Source: Phycisphaerae bacterium (GTDB taxonomy: Bacteria > Planctomycetota > Phycisphaerae > Phycisphaerales > UBA1924). Taken from it: a stretch of 53,182 nucleotides of DNA. Below, in pieces: positions 44,575 through 53,182 of this stretch (its first letter is position 1; each line of letters begins with the position of its first letter). The notes under the pieces are model-generated. The model did no database searches and was not told the DNA's origin. It saw nothing but the letters and a program-made list of their open reading frames with translations. The position numbers were made by a program, and so were the translations under genes. The stretch is from positions 1 through 53,182 of the forward strand of contig JAUHXM010000010.1 of assembly GCA_030426605.1 (NCBI GenBank), in the 5' to 3' direction.

Positions 44575-47500
44575 ATGTTTACTCTTCGGATAGCCCTGGG
44601 CGTCACCACCGCGCTCTCGCTGATGACCCCGGCCGCTGGCGCCATCGGGCCAGATCTCAACTTCGGCATCAACGACGAACCCTCATACCAGGCGTTCCGC
44701 GAGGCGGTCTCCGCCGCGGAGTACGTCCGGTACGACTACGTCAACGAGCGCACGCCCCGGGTGGTGGGGGCCACCACGGCTCTCGCCGTCTACGCCACCC
44801 GCAACCCGCTGGCCGACGCGTCTCAGCTTGGCGCGTTCGTCACGGCGTACGACCTGGCCCTCGCGGGCGCGTTCGCCGGAGACGCCGATCTCCGGCGCCC
44901 CGCGCATTTCCTGCCCGCGGTCCGGTTCTCGGCGCCGCTGGACGACCCTGCCCTGGTCGGCACGGACACCGACGTCGGCACGGACGTGCTCGAGGTTCTC
45001 GGGCTGGATATTCCCGGTCCTGACAATTTCGAGTCCATGCGTCGGCGCATGGTCCTGTTCGACCGCGCCCTGGCGTCGTCGCTCGTGAACTCGGCCGAGT
45101 GGGCGAGCGTGCTCGTGGTCGGGTTCTCGGGTCAGGATCTGGCGGGCAATGCCAACGAGCATCTCGCCGGCGTGCTGCGCGCGTACCTGGAAGCCGAGGG
45201 GTACGAGCCCGTGCCCGACGGCGTGGACGACGCCCGGTTCGCGGCCGTCACCGGCGCGCTCGACTCGGCGCTGCCGGCGAACTTCGCATCCTACAGCGCC
45301 GCGATGGCCCAGCCGATCGAGTCTTCCGACGCATGGAACGCCGTCTCGGGCGCGTTCCTCGATGTGACCGCCGCGACCGACCGGCGTCTGGATGACATCC
45401 GGGCATCGCTGCTCGACGAACCATCGCTCGTCGAGGGCGTGGCGAACGCCGGCGACCCGGCGGTGCTGGCGCAGATCCTGGCGGACTACCGGTCGCAGAT
45501 CGACGAGGTCGCCGACGAGCGGGCGATCATCTCCGCCGCCACCATGCTGCTCTTCCAGAGCACACAGGCCGGCGCGGACGATCTGGCGGGCGAGGCTCGT
45601 ACCTTCGCGGCGATCCAGCTGGACACGAACGACTCGATGGCCGGCGTGAACGCGGGCATCAAGTACGCCGCCGGCGCCCTCACCTTCATCGGGGGCACCG
45701 CGGCGGGGAACCCGACAACCGCGATCTCCGGGCTTGCTACCTTCATCATGGGCAACATCGAGCTCATCGATGCCCTCGACGACAGCGACTCGCCCCCCGA
45801 CCCGCAGCAGCTCATGTTCGACGAGATCGCCGACATGCGCGACCAGATCGAGGACATGCGCCTCGAGATGCACGAGCGATTCGACCGCGTCGAAGCCCAG
45901 CTGAGCATTATCCAGCTCACGCTTCGAGACGGGTTCAACGCCCTGGGAAACAGCATCGCGGACCTGACCGCGGATGTGGAGGCGATCGCCCGTGACATGT
46001 TCGAGGCCCGGGCCTCGCTCTCGCGCATCGAGGATGCGCTGTGGGGCGTTGCCCAGGATGTCCTCCTGTTCGAGCTGACTGTCCTCAGCAACGACCTGCT
46101 CGACTACCGCGACGACGCGGGCGTGGACTTGCCCTACGGCTCGTCCGACCCGAACTTCGTCTCGGGTGCCTCAGATTTCTTCAGCTGGGCCACGACCATC
46201 GCCAAGAACGAGACGTTCGCCGGCGACCCCGTCTCCTCGCTCACCGTCTCGAATGCGGCGGACCGCCTGGGAACCGGGTCCATCGGGCGCCAGATCAACG
46301 ATCTCCGCGTCTTCCCGGCTTCGCAGCTCGGGCTGCCGGCGCTGGGATCGACGCGCGTGGTGGCGCCCGCGCCGTGGGCGCAGTCCGCCAGCGCTTACGC
46401 GCAGCTCGCGCACGAGAGCCCCTGGTATTTCGCGTACATGTACGGGCTCCAATCCGTCGGCAGCGGGTCCGACGCCGATCTCGACCTGATCATCGCGGAG
46501 GGCGAAGCGCTCGCGAGCATCGGTATCGCGGCCCGCGATCAGGACCTCTTCGACGCGCTGTTCAACGGGTACGACGCCGGCCTCGCGACCGCGCAGGGCG
46601 CGTTCGACAACGCCGTCGCCTCCATGGCGAGCGCCGAGATGGTTTCGGGCGTGGACCCATGGGGCGGGCTGCGACAGGATGCGGACGGCCACGCCGTCTC
46701 GTTCACACAGGTCCGGGGACAGGCCGGACTTCAGACGCTCCCCTTGCCGTCCCCGGCTGTTGCGAACCCGTGGAGCATCTACGGCGGCACGGATGTGCCC
46801 GAGCTCACCTCCATCCTCGTCCGTGGGCGCTCCCCGCAGCTTGGCGGGCTGTCCGTTGAAGAAAATCACGACCTCTTCGTGACCAGCAACGGGTTCCTTG
46901 TGGAGAACGACATGGAGATCACCTTCCGCTACTCCATCGACGGCGACCACCCCGAACTCATCCACCAACACACGCGCCGCGTCGTGCTCAACGTCACGAA
47001 CACGTTCGGCGACCAGATCCGCATGAACACCGACAGCGATGCCCAGGAGTACTTCGAAGAGGACAACTTCCTCTGGCTGCAGGTCGCCGTCGGCCTGATG
47101 GGCGAGGAGAGCCTGGTCGGGGAGACCTTCACCGCCTTCGCCCAGACGTTCGGCGAGACATTCGAGTTCGAGGTCGTCTCGGACGAGAACTTCGAGACCG
47201 TGAACCCGGCGACACCGTTTGTGCTCGACCGCCTTGATGAGCTGCAAGACCTTGCCTGGGCCGCGGTCGCCAACGACCCCGCGGTGCAGGACGCCGACAG
47301 CACCCTCCGCGGCTACGCCGCGCTGATCGACGCCTACGTCACACTCGGGATGCCCGAACTCATGGAGGGCAGCGCGGTGATCCGTGCGGCCCTGCGGGCG
47401 AACCCGCTGACGGGCGAGCTCTCGCTGCGCTTCCCGCTCGACATCTTCGCGTTCTCCCAAGTTGGTTCGGACGCGGACGTCCCGTTCGCCGAGACCATCG

Positions 47501-48126
47501 CGGATCTGCAGGTTCGTTCGGCGATCGCGAAGTCTGAGGTCGAGGCGGGTCTGGCCTTGCCCGGCGCGGGGCACACCTACGTCGATTGGATGCTCGCCGA
47601 GCTGCGCGACCTGCGTGAGCGCGCGTCCGCGCTAGCCGTGGACGACACCTACGCGGGCAACGCGAGCGCCACGCTCGTGGTCACGCTCGATGCCGGCGTG
47701 CTCGCCAACGACGTCGATCAGCCCTTCCGCACGATCGAGGTCGATACCGCCTTCACCGGCGCGATGCCGCTTGCGCTCGCAAACGGCGTCCTCGATCTCG
47801 CCCCCGACGGCTCGTTCACCTACACGCCCGACCCGGGGTTCTCGGGCATCGAGACGTTCAGCTACCGCTCCTTCACGACCGTCAACGCCGGCGCACCGCC
47901 GGTCTTCTCCGACCCGGCGACCGTCGTGATCCTCGTCGGCGTCTCCGATGGGTGCAACCCAGCGGACATTGACGCCAACGGCGTGCTGAACTTCGACGAC
48001 ATCGACGCCTTCATCGCCGGCTTCCTCGGCGGAGATCTGGTCGCAGACCTCGACGGGAACGGGATTCTCAACTTCGACGACATCGACGCGTTCGTGAACG
48101 CGTTCCTCGCCGGCTGCAGCGGCTAG
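44575..48126 (+). CDS. large exported helical protein with dockerin tail
   Basis: An 1183-residue exported protein without a family I recognise. A signal peptide (ALGVTTALSLMTPAAGA) precedes a mostly helical region. At about 364-394 lies a glycine/alanine-rich hydrophobic pair (AAGALTFIGGTAAGNPTTAI), then GLATFIMGN, and at about 405-490 a long charged coiled coil (MRDQIEDMRLEMHERFDRVE). This order of hydrophobic hairpin and coiled coil recalls alpha-helical pore-forming toxins such as ClyA/Hbl, which is only a resemblance. Residues about 1020-1120 read as a cadherin-like or Big_9-like fold (LDAGVLANDVDQ, DGSFTYTPDPGFSG). The end is a GC-type dockerin pair (IDANGVLNFDDIDAFIAGFL; LDGNGILNFDDIDAFVNAFL). 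The neighbour on the other strand is the ECF sigma/kinase pair. Confidence 0.7.
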   Translation: MFTLRIALGVTTALSLMTPAAGAIGPDLNFGINDEPSYQAFREAVSAAEYVRYDYVNERTPRVVGATTALAVYATRNPLADASQLGAFVTAYDLALAGAFAGDADLRRPAHFLPAVRFSAPLDDPALVGTDTDVGTDVLEVLGLDIPGPDNFESMRRRMVLFDRALASSLVNSAEWASVLVVGFSGQDLAGNANEHLAGVLRAYLEAEGYEPVPDGVDDARFAAVTGALDSALPANFASYSAAMAQPIESSDAWNAVSGAFLDVTAATDRRLDDIRASLLDEPSLVEGVANAGDPAVLAQILADYRSQIDEVADERAIISAATMLLFQSTQAGADDLAGEARTFAAIQLDTNDSMAGVNAGIKYAAGALTFIGGTAAGNPTTAISGLATFIMGNIELIDALDDSDSPPDPQQLMFDEIADMRDQIEDMRLEMHERFDRVEAQLSIIQLTLRDGFNALGNSIADLTADVEAIARDMFEARASLSRIEDALWGVAQDVLLFELTVLSNDLLDYRDDAGVDLPYGSSDPNFVSGASDFFSWATTIAKNETFAGDPVSSLTVSNAADRLGTGSIGRQINDLRVFPASQLGLPALGSTRVVAPAPWAQSASAYAQLAHESPWYFAYMYGLQSVGSGSDADLDLIIAEGEALASIGIAARDQDLFDALFNGYDAGLATAQGAFDNAVASMASAEMVSGVDPWGGLRQDADGHAVSFTQVRGQAGLQTLPLPSPAVANPWSIYGGTDVPELTSILVRGRSPQLGGLSVEENHDLFVTSNGFLVENDMEITFRYSIDGDHPELIHQHTRRVVLNVTNTFGDQIRMNTDSDAQEYFEEDNFLWLQVAVGLMGEESLVGETFTAFAQTFGETFEFEVVSDENFETVNPATPFVLDRLDELQDLAWAAVANDPAVQDADSTLRGYAALIDAYVTLGMPELMEGSAVIRAALRANPLTGELSLRFPLDIFAFSQVGSDADVPFAETIADLQVRSAIAKSEVEAGLALPGAGHTYVDWMLAELRDLRERASALAVDDTYAGNASATLVVTLDAGVLANDVDQPFRTIEVDTAFTGAMPLALANGVLDLAPDGSFTYTPDPGFSGIETFSYRSFTTVNAGAPPVFSDPATVVILVGVSDGCNPADIDANGVLNFDDIDAFIAGFLGGDLVADLDGNGILNFDDIDAFVNAFLAGCSG

Positions 48127-48314
48127 GCGGATTGGTGTGCCGAGTTCGACCGGGCGGCGGAGACCGAGCGGTCTCCGCCGCCCCTTCGTCCGTGGAATCC
48201 ATCGAGTGGGCAGCCCGCGAGGGCCGCACCCAACGCGCAGGCGACGGCATTCGAGTGTGGATTCGCATTCATGACACGGCGAGGCTGGCCTGAGCCCGCC
48301 GCGACTCCACGCAG

Positions 48315-48363
48315 GCTGACCCGACGAGGGTCACGACGGAGGTTCGGGCCCTTCTCGGCCCAT
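48315..48363 (+). other. tRNA-Ile-like 3' fragment, putative island boundary
   Basis: Aligned to tRNA-Ile, about 38 of 49 bases match across anticodon stem, T-arm and acceptor. The last 26 (48338-48363) match tRNA 34263-34288 at 22 of 26 bases. The anticodon loop has lost two bases, and the 5' half is not preserved. This looks like a decayed 3' tRNA copy left by integration of an element at tRNA-Ile. Confidence 0.5.
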
Positions 48364-48447
48364 GCCGCGAACCGTCTCGCCTTACGGCAAAGCCCGGCAC
48401 GGGCCGCCGTCGGCTTGTACGAAGTGCGGTTCGCACGAATCGTGACT

Positions 48448-48460
48448 GTAACAGTTGCAG
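48448..48460 (+). promoter_or_regulatory. gtaacagttgcag site before the di-heme gene
   Basis: gtaacagttgcag lies 110 bases before the start at 48570. Its core matches the palindrome gtaacagttac in the promoter of the PEP-CTERM-like gene (33280-33290); both are preceded by gaatcg. The shared text suggests common control of exported protein genes. No clean -35 or -10 box is seen here. Confidence 0.35.
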
Positions 48461-48569
48461 GTGATAGGTCCCTTCGATAGCCTGAATCCGACGGGGTGTC
48501 CGGGCGGCGTCAGGGCGTCGCCTCCCGGTGCGGTCGATGCCGCATCGACGCCCCATGAGGGGATCACAC

Positions 48570-51314
48570 ATGATGTCACGCCTCGTCATGCTTGTTGCGG
48601 CCGTGGTTTGCTCGACGTCCGCATCGGCCCAGCCGGGGGCCCCGAGCTACGCGGGCGAGGTGTGTCTGAGTGGTTCGAGCGTAACAGTTACGGTTTCGGC
48701 GGATCCGACCGCGACCGCGGTGCTCATCTATCCCACCCCACCCGGCGGCGGGTACTTCATGACCGATGACGGCGCGGGGAACTTCTCCGCCACGTTTGCG
48801 GGCTTCTCGTCGGGCATGCAGTTCAACTTCCGCCTGGTTGTCCAGATCCCTGCGCAGTACGAGTACCCGGCGCACACCATCACGCTCGAGCCGGGATGCA
48901 CGCCGTTCGACTCCGGAGACGGCGACGACGGCGATGACGACACCATCGACCCGGGGGACTTCGGCCAGGGCGGGCTTCCGCACTCGCGGGCGTTCCGGCA
49001 CGACGTCGCCGAGAGCAACGGCCAGTGGTCGATCCTCCTCGAGACCGGAGCGCCGGTGTCCCCGTTGCCGGGGGTCACGGGGGTGGAGGTCCGTTACCGC
49101 GTGAACGGCGGCCCGCTGCAGGCTGAGAGCATGGCCAACCTCGGCGGGTTCATCTGGGGCCGCACGATCCCGGGAGTCGCGGCCGGCGATGAGATCACCT
49201 ATTCGTTCGTCAAGACCGTCGGTATCGAGCCCGTGGACACCGCCTGGTTCGACCGCACCCTCGGCGAAGCCGCGCCACCCTCCCCGGATTTCCCGATCGA
49301 GACCGTCGCGGGCCTGCGCTTCCGCGACCGGCACGAGAACGAGTGGCGCTTCGATCACTACCCGGCGGGCTACGACATCGGCCGAACGTTCGATCTCAAG
49401 ATCATCGATCACGGCAGCCGGCTCGATTTCGAGCTGACGACCGCGCCCGAGGTGCCCGTCGGCGCCGTCGATATCAAGTGGTACAACCAGTCTGGAGAGG
49501 TCGGGTTCTGCGACCGCAACATCTCAGCCCTCAGCGTGCGGATGGACGGCGGGGGTGGCGCCTTCACCTCCAGCATCAACAACCTCGTGCCCGGTCAGCG
49601 GGTCGATGTCGAGTTCACCCTGCTCGCGTCGCAGACGTACTACAGCGAGTTCATCTATTACTACGTCGGCGACGGCCGGCTGCAGCGTGAGTCGCAGCAC
49701 CCGCTCGCGTACGCGGCGGGCGACGCGTCGATCCCGGTCGTGACGGTCAAGCAGTTCGCCTTCAACCAGCACGCGCTGAACCTCCCGCCCAACGAGTTGG
49801 GCGAGTTCATGGAGGGCAAGGTCGCGTTCGAGACCCGCTGGGACGACGGGCTGCTGTTCAACCCGCCGACCGCGTTCGATTGCAACGGCGGGCCGGTCGG
49901 GTTCGACATGGGTCCGAGCCCAGTCTTCGACCCGGGGCTGCTCGGGCCGCTCTACACGAACAACTCGTGCATCGAATGCCACATGCTCGATGGCCGCGGC
50001 GCGGCACCGGTGTCCAGCGCCGACCGGCTCGATGACTATGTCGTGCGATTGAGTGTGCCTGGCCTGCCCGGTGCCGCGCCGCAACCGCACCCATTGTATG
50101 GCGTTCAGCTCGATTCGCGGGCCGCCCCGGGCGCGTTGCCCGAGGGGCAGGCCTCGATCGTGTGGGAGTACATCGCGGGCGCGTTCGACGACGGCACGCC
50201 CTACGAGTTGCGACGCCCGCGCGTGGAATTCTCCGATCTGCTCTACGGTGAAATCGGCACCAACATCCCGGGGAGCCCCGCGGCGGACCCGGTGGGCGAG
50301 CCGTACGACGGCGAGGCCGAGGTCTCAGTGCGTGTCGCGCCGATGCTGGTGGGTCTGGGCCTGCTCGAAGCCGTGGGCGAATCCGAGATCCTCGCGTGGG
50401 CCGACGAGCACGACGCCGACGGCGATGGCATCTCGGGACGACCGAACATCGTGACCGACCGCGTGACCGGCGGCGACGTGCTCGGTCGCTACGGGTGGAA
50501 AGCCGGCGAGCCCGATCTGATGCAGCAGGCGGCGTCTGCGTTCGCGCACGACATGGGCATGTCGAGCGAGCTCGTCGGCGACGGCCCGGTTGAGGTTGAC
50601 GTGATGTCCCTCGAATTCATGGTCGCGTATCTGCGCGGGCTCGCGGTGCCGCCGCGTGAGAACTATCGCGACCCGCTGGCGCTGCAGGGCAAGGATTTGT
50701 TCGAGGCCGCGAATTGCGTCGCGTGCCACCGCCCGGCGATGCGGACCGCGTCCGACGCGGCATTCACGCCCTACCGGGACCAGATCATTCAACCGTTCAC
50801 CGATCTGCTGCTTCACGACATGGGCGAGGGTCTTGCCGACGGCCGCCCGGAGTTCGCGGCGACCGGCCGCGAATGGCGCACGCCCCCGCTCTGGGCGATC
50901 GGGTACGTCGGGCACGTGCTCGGAACACCGACCGATCCCTTCAACCCCAACGGCACTCCGGCCGAGCCAAACTACCTGCACGACGGGCGTGCCCGGTCGC
51001 TCATGGAAGCCATCCTGTGGCACGGCGGCGAAGCGGCCTCGTCACGCGACGCGGTGCTCGCCATGTCCGCCACCGAGCGCGACGCCCTGATCGAGTACGT
51101 GAAGTTCCCGTTCGTCGATCCGGTCACCGTCACGTTCCCGCCGGAGTGTCCGGCGGACATCGACAACAACGGCACGATCAACGTGGACGACATCGATGCG
51201 TTCGTCGCCGCGTTCCTCGGCGGTGACCTGACTGCGGACTTTGACGGGAACGCGTCGCTGAACGTGGACGACATCGACGCGTTTATCGCGAGTTTCCTCG
51301 CTGGCTGCGGCTGA
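48570..51314 (+). CDS. exported di-heme oxidoreductase-like protein (DUF1111 type) with dockerin tail
   Basis: A 914-residue exported protein. A signal peptide (RLVMLVAAVVCSTSASA) precedes two beta-sandwich domains (about 25-380) and then a di-heme part similar to the DUF1111 'thiol oxidoreductase' proteins. Two heme c motifs are clear: NNSCIECHMLDGRG at about 466 and ANCVACHRPAM at about 714. PLWAIGYVGHVLG and LHDGRARSLMEAILWHGGEA are typical of the family. Hemes would attach in the periplasm. The C-terminus carries a dockerin-like pair (IDNNGTINVDDIDAFVAAFL and FDGNASLNVDDIDAFIASFL). The ATG at 48570 follows aggggat; the frame is open 14 codons further up. It probably transfers electrons, but the substrate is unknown. 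Confidence 0.78.
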   Translation: MMSRLVMLVAAVVCSTSASAQPGAPSYAGEVCLSGSSVTVTVSADPTATAVLIYPTPPGGGYFMTDDGAGNFSATFAGFSSGMQFNFRLVVQIPAQYEYPAHTITLEPGCTPFDSGDGDDGDDDTIDPGDFGQGGLPHSRAFRHDVAESNGQWSILLETGAPVSPLPGVTGVEVRYRVNGGPLQAESMANLGGFIWGRTIPGVAAGDEITYSFVKTVGIEPVDTAWFDRTLGEAAPPSPDFPIETVAGLRFRDRHENEWRFDHYPAGYDIGRTFDLKIIDHGSRLDFELTTAPEVPVGAVDIKWYNQSGEVGFCDRNISALSVRMDGGGGAFTSSINNLVPGQRVDVEFTLLASQTYYSEFIYYYVGDGRLQRESQHPLAYAAGDASIPVVTVKQFAFNQHALNLPPNELGEFMEGKVAFETRWDDGLLFNPPTAFDCNGGPVGFDMGPSPVFDPGLLGPLYTNNSCIECHMLDGRGAAPVSSADRLDDYVVRLSVPGLPGAAPQPHPLYGVQLDSRAAPGALPEGQASIVWEYIAGAFDDGTPYELRRPRVEFSDLLYGEIGTNIPGSPAADPVGEPYDGEAEVSVRVAPMLVGLGLLEAVGESEILAWADEHDADGDGISGRPNIVTDRVTGGDVLGRYGWKAGEPDLMQQAASAFAHDMGMSSELVGDGPVEVDVMSLEFMVAYLRGLAVPPRENYRDPLALQGKDLFEAANCVACHRPAMRTASDAAFTPYRDQIIQPFTDLLLHDMGEGLADGRPEFAATGREWRTPPLWAIGYVGHVLGTPTDPFNPNGTPAEPNYLHDGRARSLMEAILWHGGEAASSRDAVLAMSATERDALIEYVKFPFVDPVTVTFPPECPADIDNNGTINVDDIDAFVAAFLGGDLTADFDGNASLNVDDIDAFIASFLAGCG

Positions 51315-51375
51315 GCACCGCGTATCAGAAACGAACGATCGGCGCGAGACACCCAACGTGCGTTGCGGACCTCGT

Positions 51376-53182
51376 TCACAGACGATTCCGCCACCAGTCC
51401 ATCAGACCCCGAGCGGGGTCGATCTGATACGCGGCGCACATGGTCTCCCCAAACCGGTGGAGTCTCCGCACACGCTCGTCGGGATTGCCCGCCTGCTGGG
51501 CGTGCTGAAAGCTCGCCGCGCCCTCATCCCACGCGGTTTCGACGGTGGGGAGCGGGAGTGCCGCGACCTGTTTCGCGGAGAGTTTGATCGCGTCGGCGTG
51601 CAACGCGGCGCCCGCGTAGCGTTCCATCGAGATCGCCGTGCAGACCGGAGAAGCGACGGCCGCCGCGATCCGCCAGAGCGCGTCCGGCTCATAGGGCATG
51701 ACAGAGATCAGCGGTGTGCTGGGCACGAACGCGCCCTCGGAATCAACGAACACTTCAAGCACCCTGGTCTGCGTGGCGATCAACACCTTCGGGACGAGCC
51801 TCGCCTCGATCCAAGAACCCAGCCTGCCCTCGCGTTCCATCCGCGCCCGGTCGATGCGCGGCGCGGACCATCGCTGCTTGAGCAAGCGTGTTGCGGCGGA
51901 TCCCCACCGGCACACCGCGGGGTCAATCAACCCCGTCGTCACGATCGCCGGGTACGCGCGGTCACGACCCACTGCGGAAGCCCGCACGGTGTCGTCTTCG
52001 ACCAGGAACCCGTCCAGCCCGTAGTACTGATCGCGGAAGTCGGCGGTGGCCCGGGCGATGTCGCTCAGGGTCCGTCGATCGATGACGCGGAGCTCCGGGA
52101 TGCCACGCGCCGAAGCGGTCAGCGGCGCCCACGTTTCTTGTGATGCCAACCGACTCTGATCGATCTCGATGGGTTTCAACTCGGTGAACGAGGCTGTCGC
52201 GGATCGGCGGAGCAGGCCCCGGCGCGGTCCGCCGACACGCACGGTGGGCGCACACGTGTACACCGCGGCCTCACGGAAGACACGCTCGTTCGAGACCCAC
52301 AGCGCCTCGAGCGCGTGCCGGTTGAGCAGCGCGGCGCGGACGGGGCCCGTGTCTTTCGCGACCAGCAGCGACTGCGGCTGGACCAGCGCGACCCGGCCGC
52401 CATCGCACGCGATCGACACGCCGAGCATCAGGAACGCCGCGGCCGCGTCGGCGTACCCGCGGACCGCGCCCGCCGTTCGGGCTCGAACGATCGCCGCCTG
52501 ACCGCGCGCGGACACTGTCGATGCCTCGAGCTGGTTCAAGAACGGCGGGTTGCCGACGACGGCATCGAAACCAGGGCGGCCCGCCGAGGCGTCGAACACC
52601 TCCGGGAATTCGAGATGCCAGTGGAAGAATCGGTGATCGCGGGCAATCCGTTCAACCTCAAAGAGCAACGAATCAGCAACGCTTCCCGGCTGGCGCTCGA
52701 TCATGCGCAGCGTTCCGTCGGTGATGCCAGCCGGCGGGCGCATCAGAAACGCGGAGCACCAAGCGTCGGCGGACAGCCTGGTTCGGGTCGGATCGTGGGC
52801 TCTGGATCTTGGCGAGCCAGGAGCGTCGTGCCCTTGGCTGTGCTCGAGTCTGTTCCGGTTTCTCAGCGTCCGCACATCGGCGACAGACCCCTCGCCCGTC
52901 GCCGCGAACGCGTCGTCCGGGATGCCAGCCGCGATTAGCTCGGGCGTCGTGCCGAGCAGCGCGTTGCCGATACGGACGCGCCGATCCAAAGATGCGAGCG
53001 CGCGGCCAGGCTCATCGCACTCGAGCCAGAGCGCGAACTTGCACAGCTCCACGGCGAGAAAGATCGCCTCCCCGAGCGGCAGCGGACTGCGTCGCCGCAG
53101 CTTGCTCAGGAGCCGCGCCAGGTCGGCGCCGTCGACATACTCCATCGCCAGAAAGTAGTCGTCGCCGACACGGCCGAAATCG
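51376..53182 (-). CDS. partial gene: Ser/Thr kinase fragment fused to Eco57I-type DNA methylase
   Basis: The frame runs off the right edge, so its 5' end is missing. The first part seen is from a Ser/Thr kinase hinge (FGRVGDDYFLAMEYVDGADL, then ARLLSKLRRRSPLPLGEAIF). At 53038-53055 it passes in frame into an Eco57I-like adenine methylase: AVELCKFALWLECDEPGRAL, IGNALLGTTPELIAAGIPDD, the target motif VVGNPPFLNQ (about residues 196-205 counted from 53145), FPEVFD and a C-terminal specificity part with PLISVMPYEPDALWRIAAAV. The normal upstream methylase motif I (SAM-binding, xPACGSGAFL) is missing within view and replaced by kinase sequence. Methylation is therefore unlikely unless motif I lies beyond the edge. 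It could be a chimeric gene or an assembly error. Confidence 0.65.
   Translation of the reverse strand, partial: DFGRVGDDYFLAMEYVDGADLARLLSKLRRRSPLPLGEAIFLAVELCKFALWLECDEPGRALASLDRRVRIGNALLGTTPELIAAGIPDDAFAATGEGSVADVRTLRNRNRLEHSQGHDAPGSPRSRAHDPTRTRLSADAWCSAFLMRPPAGITDGTLRMIERQPGSVADSLLFEVERIARDHRFFHWHLEFPEVFDASAGRPGFDAVVGNPPFLNQLEASTVSARGQAAIVRARTAGAVRGYADAAAAFLMLGVSIACDGGRVALVQPQSLLVAKDTGPVRAALLNRHALEALWVSNERVFREAAVYTCAPTVRVGGPRRGLLRRSATASFTELKPIEIDQSRLASQETWAPLTASARGIPELRVIDRRTLSDIARATADFRDQYYGLDGFLVEDDTVRASAVGRDRAYPAIVTTGLIDPAVCRWGSAATRLLKQRWSAPRIDRARMEREGRLGSWIEARLVPKVLIATQTRVLEVFVDSEGAFVPSTPLISVMPYEPDALWRIAAAVASPVCTAISMERYAGAALHADAIKLSAKQVAALPLPTVETAWDEGAASFQHAQQAGNPDERVRRLHRFGETMCAAYQIDPARGLMDWWRNRL

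Larger units (their letters stand above)
48127..48569. other. 443-bp gap with tRNA-Ile remnant and a gtaacagtt site
   Basis: No gene is visible. A tRNA-like fragment is at 48315-48363 and the candidate regulatory site gtaacagttgcag at 48448-48460. The rest, including the GC-rich start just after the dockerin stop, shows no recognisable feature. Confidence 0.55.

Noticed and set aside
48679-48695. Third copy of gtaacagttac as a regulatory site
   Set aside because: It lies inside the di-heme protein's coding region (encoding SVTVTV), so a regulatory role there is doubtful; kept only as a note under the shared motif.
51376-53182. A complete BREX or Pgl defence locus
   Set aside because: A kinase and a methylase part are present, but in one fused frame, and no PglZ, PglY or BrxC-like gene is in view. 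The window ends here, so it cannot be judged further.

Overview
The window is about 70% GC with strongly GC-biased third codon positions. Several features point to a planctomycete, most likely of the Phycisphaerales/Phycisphaerae: GC-type dockerin tails on four exported proteins, a PEP-CTERM-like sorting tail, a planctomycete-style ECF sigma factor next to a Ser/Thr kinase with a TPR tail, a YHYH-domain protein, and a short zinc-ribbon membrane protein starting CAKCGYDLSGL. The assignment rests on recognised families and style, not on a marker gene.

Positions 1-33190 look mainly like chromosomal backbone. From the left there is a repeat-rich intergenic stretch with two coding tails that seem to meet head to head, then prephenate dehydrogenase divergent from a TetR regulator and its alpha/beta hydrolase partner, a dodecin, and a minus-strand run of zinc-ribbon protein, glycine C-acetyltransferase (kbl) and NDH-2. 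Next come small membrane proteins, a PIN-PhoH ATPase, an AT-richer orphan gene, a SnoaL-like protein, an ABC exporter, a dicarboxylate/amino-acid:cation symporter, a heme oxygenase-like gene under a Fur-box-like palindrome, and a secreted M14 carboxypeptidase with its own terminator. A gamma-glutamyl metabolism group follows (GCS2-CBS ligase, aspartoacylase-like hydrolase, gamma-glutamyltransferase), then an MFS transporter. A five-gene same-strand run closes this part: vWA protein, VIT-vWA protein, DUF4139 protein, OmpR-type response regulator and histidine kinase. It is preceded by a series of 11-bp-spaced GTGAC repeats.

Positions 33191-53182 look accessory. A PEP-CTERM-like exported protein is followed by tRNA-Ile(GAT). 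Right behind the tRNA lies a broken tyrosine integrase. tRNA-Ile-like fragments recur about 7 and 14 kb downstream, as expected for one or two decayed islands inserted at the tRNA. The first interval holds a heme peroxidase, a YHYH protein and a small helical protein, divergent from an ECF sigma factor with a membrane anti-sigma-like partner. The second holds an ECF sigma factor and Ser/Thr kinase-TPR pair, divergent from a 1183-residue exported protein with a hydrophobic hairpin, a coiled coil and a dockerin tail. Beyond the last tRNA-like fragment are a di-heme (DUF1111-like) dockerin protein and, running off the right edge, an open frame that joins part of a Ser/Thr kinase in frame to an Eco57I-type DNA methylase lacking its SAM-binding start.

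The strongest candidates for something undescribed are the kinase-methylase fusion at the right edge, the tandem tRNA-Ile island, and the vWA/VIT/DUF4139 operon with its own two-component system and upstream repeats. Everything here comes from reading the sequence; no database search was run.
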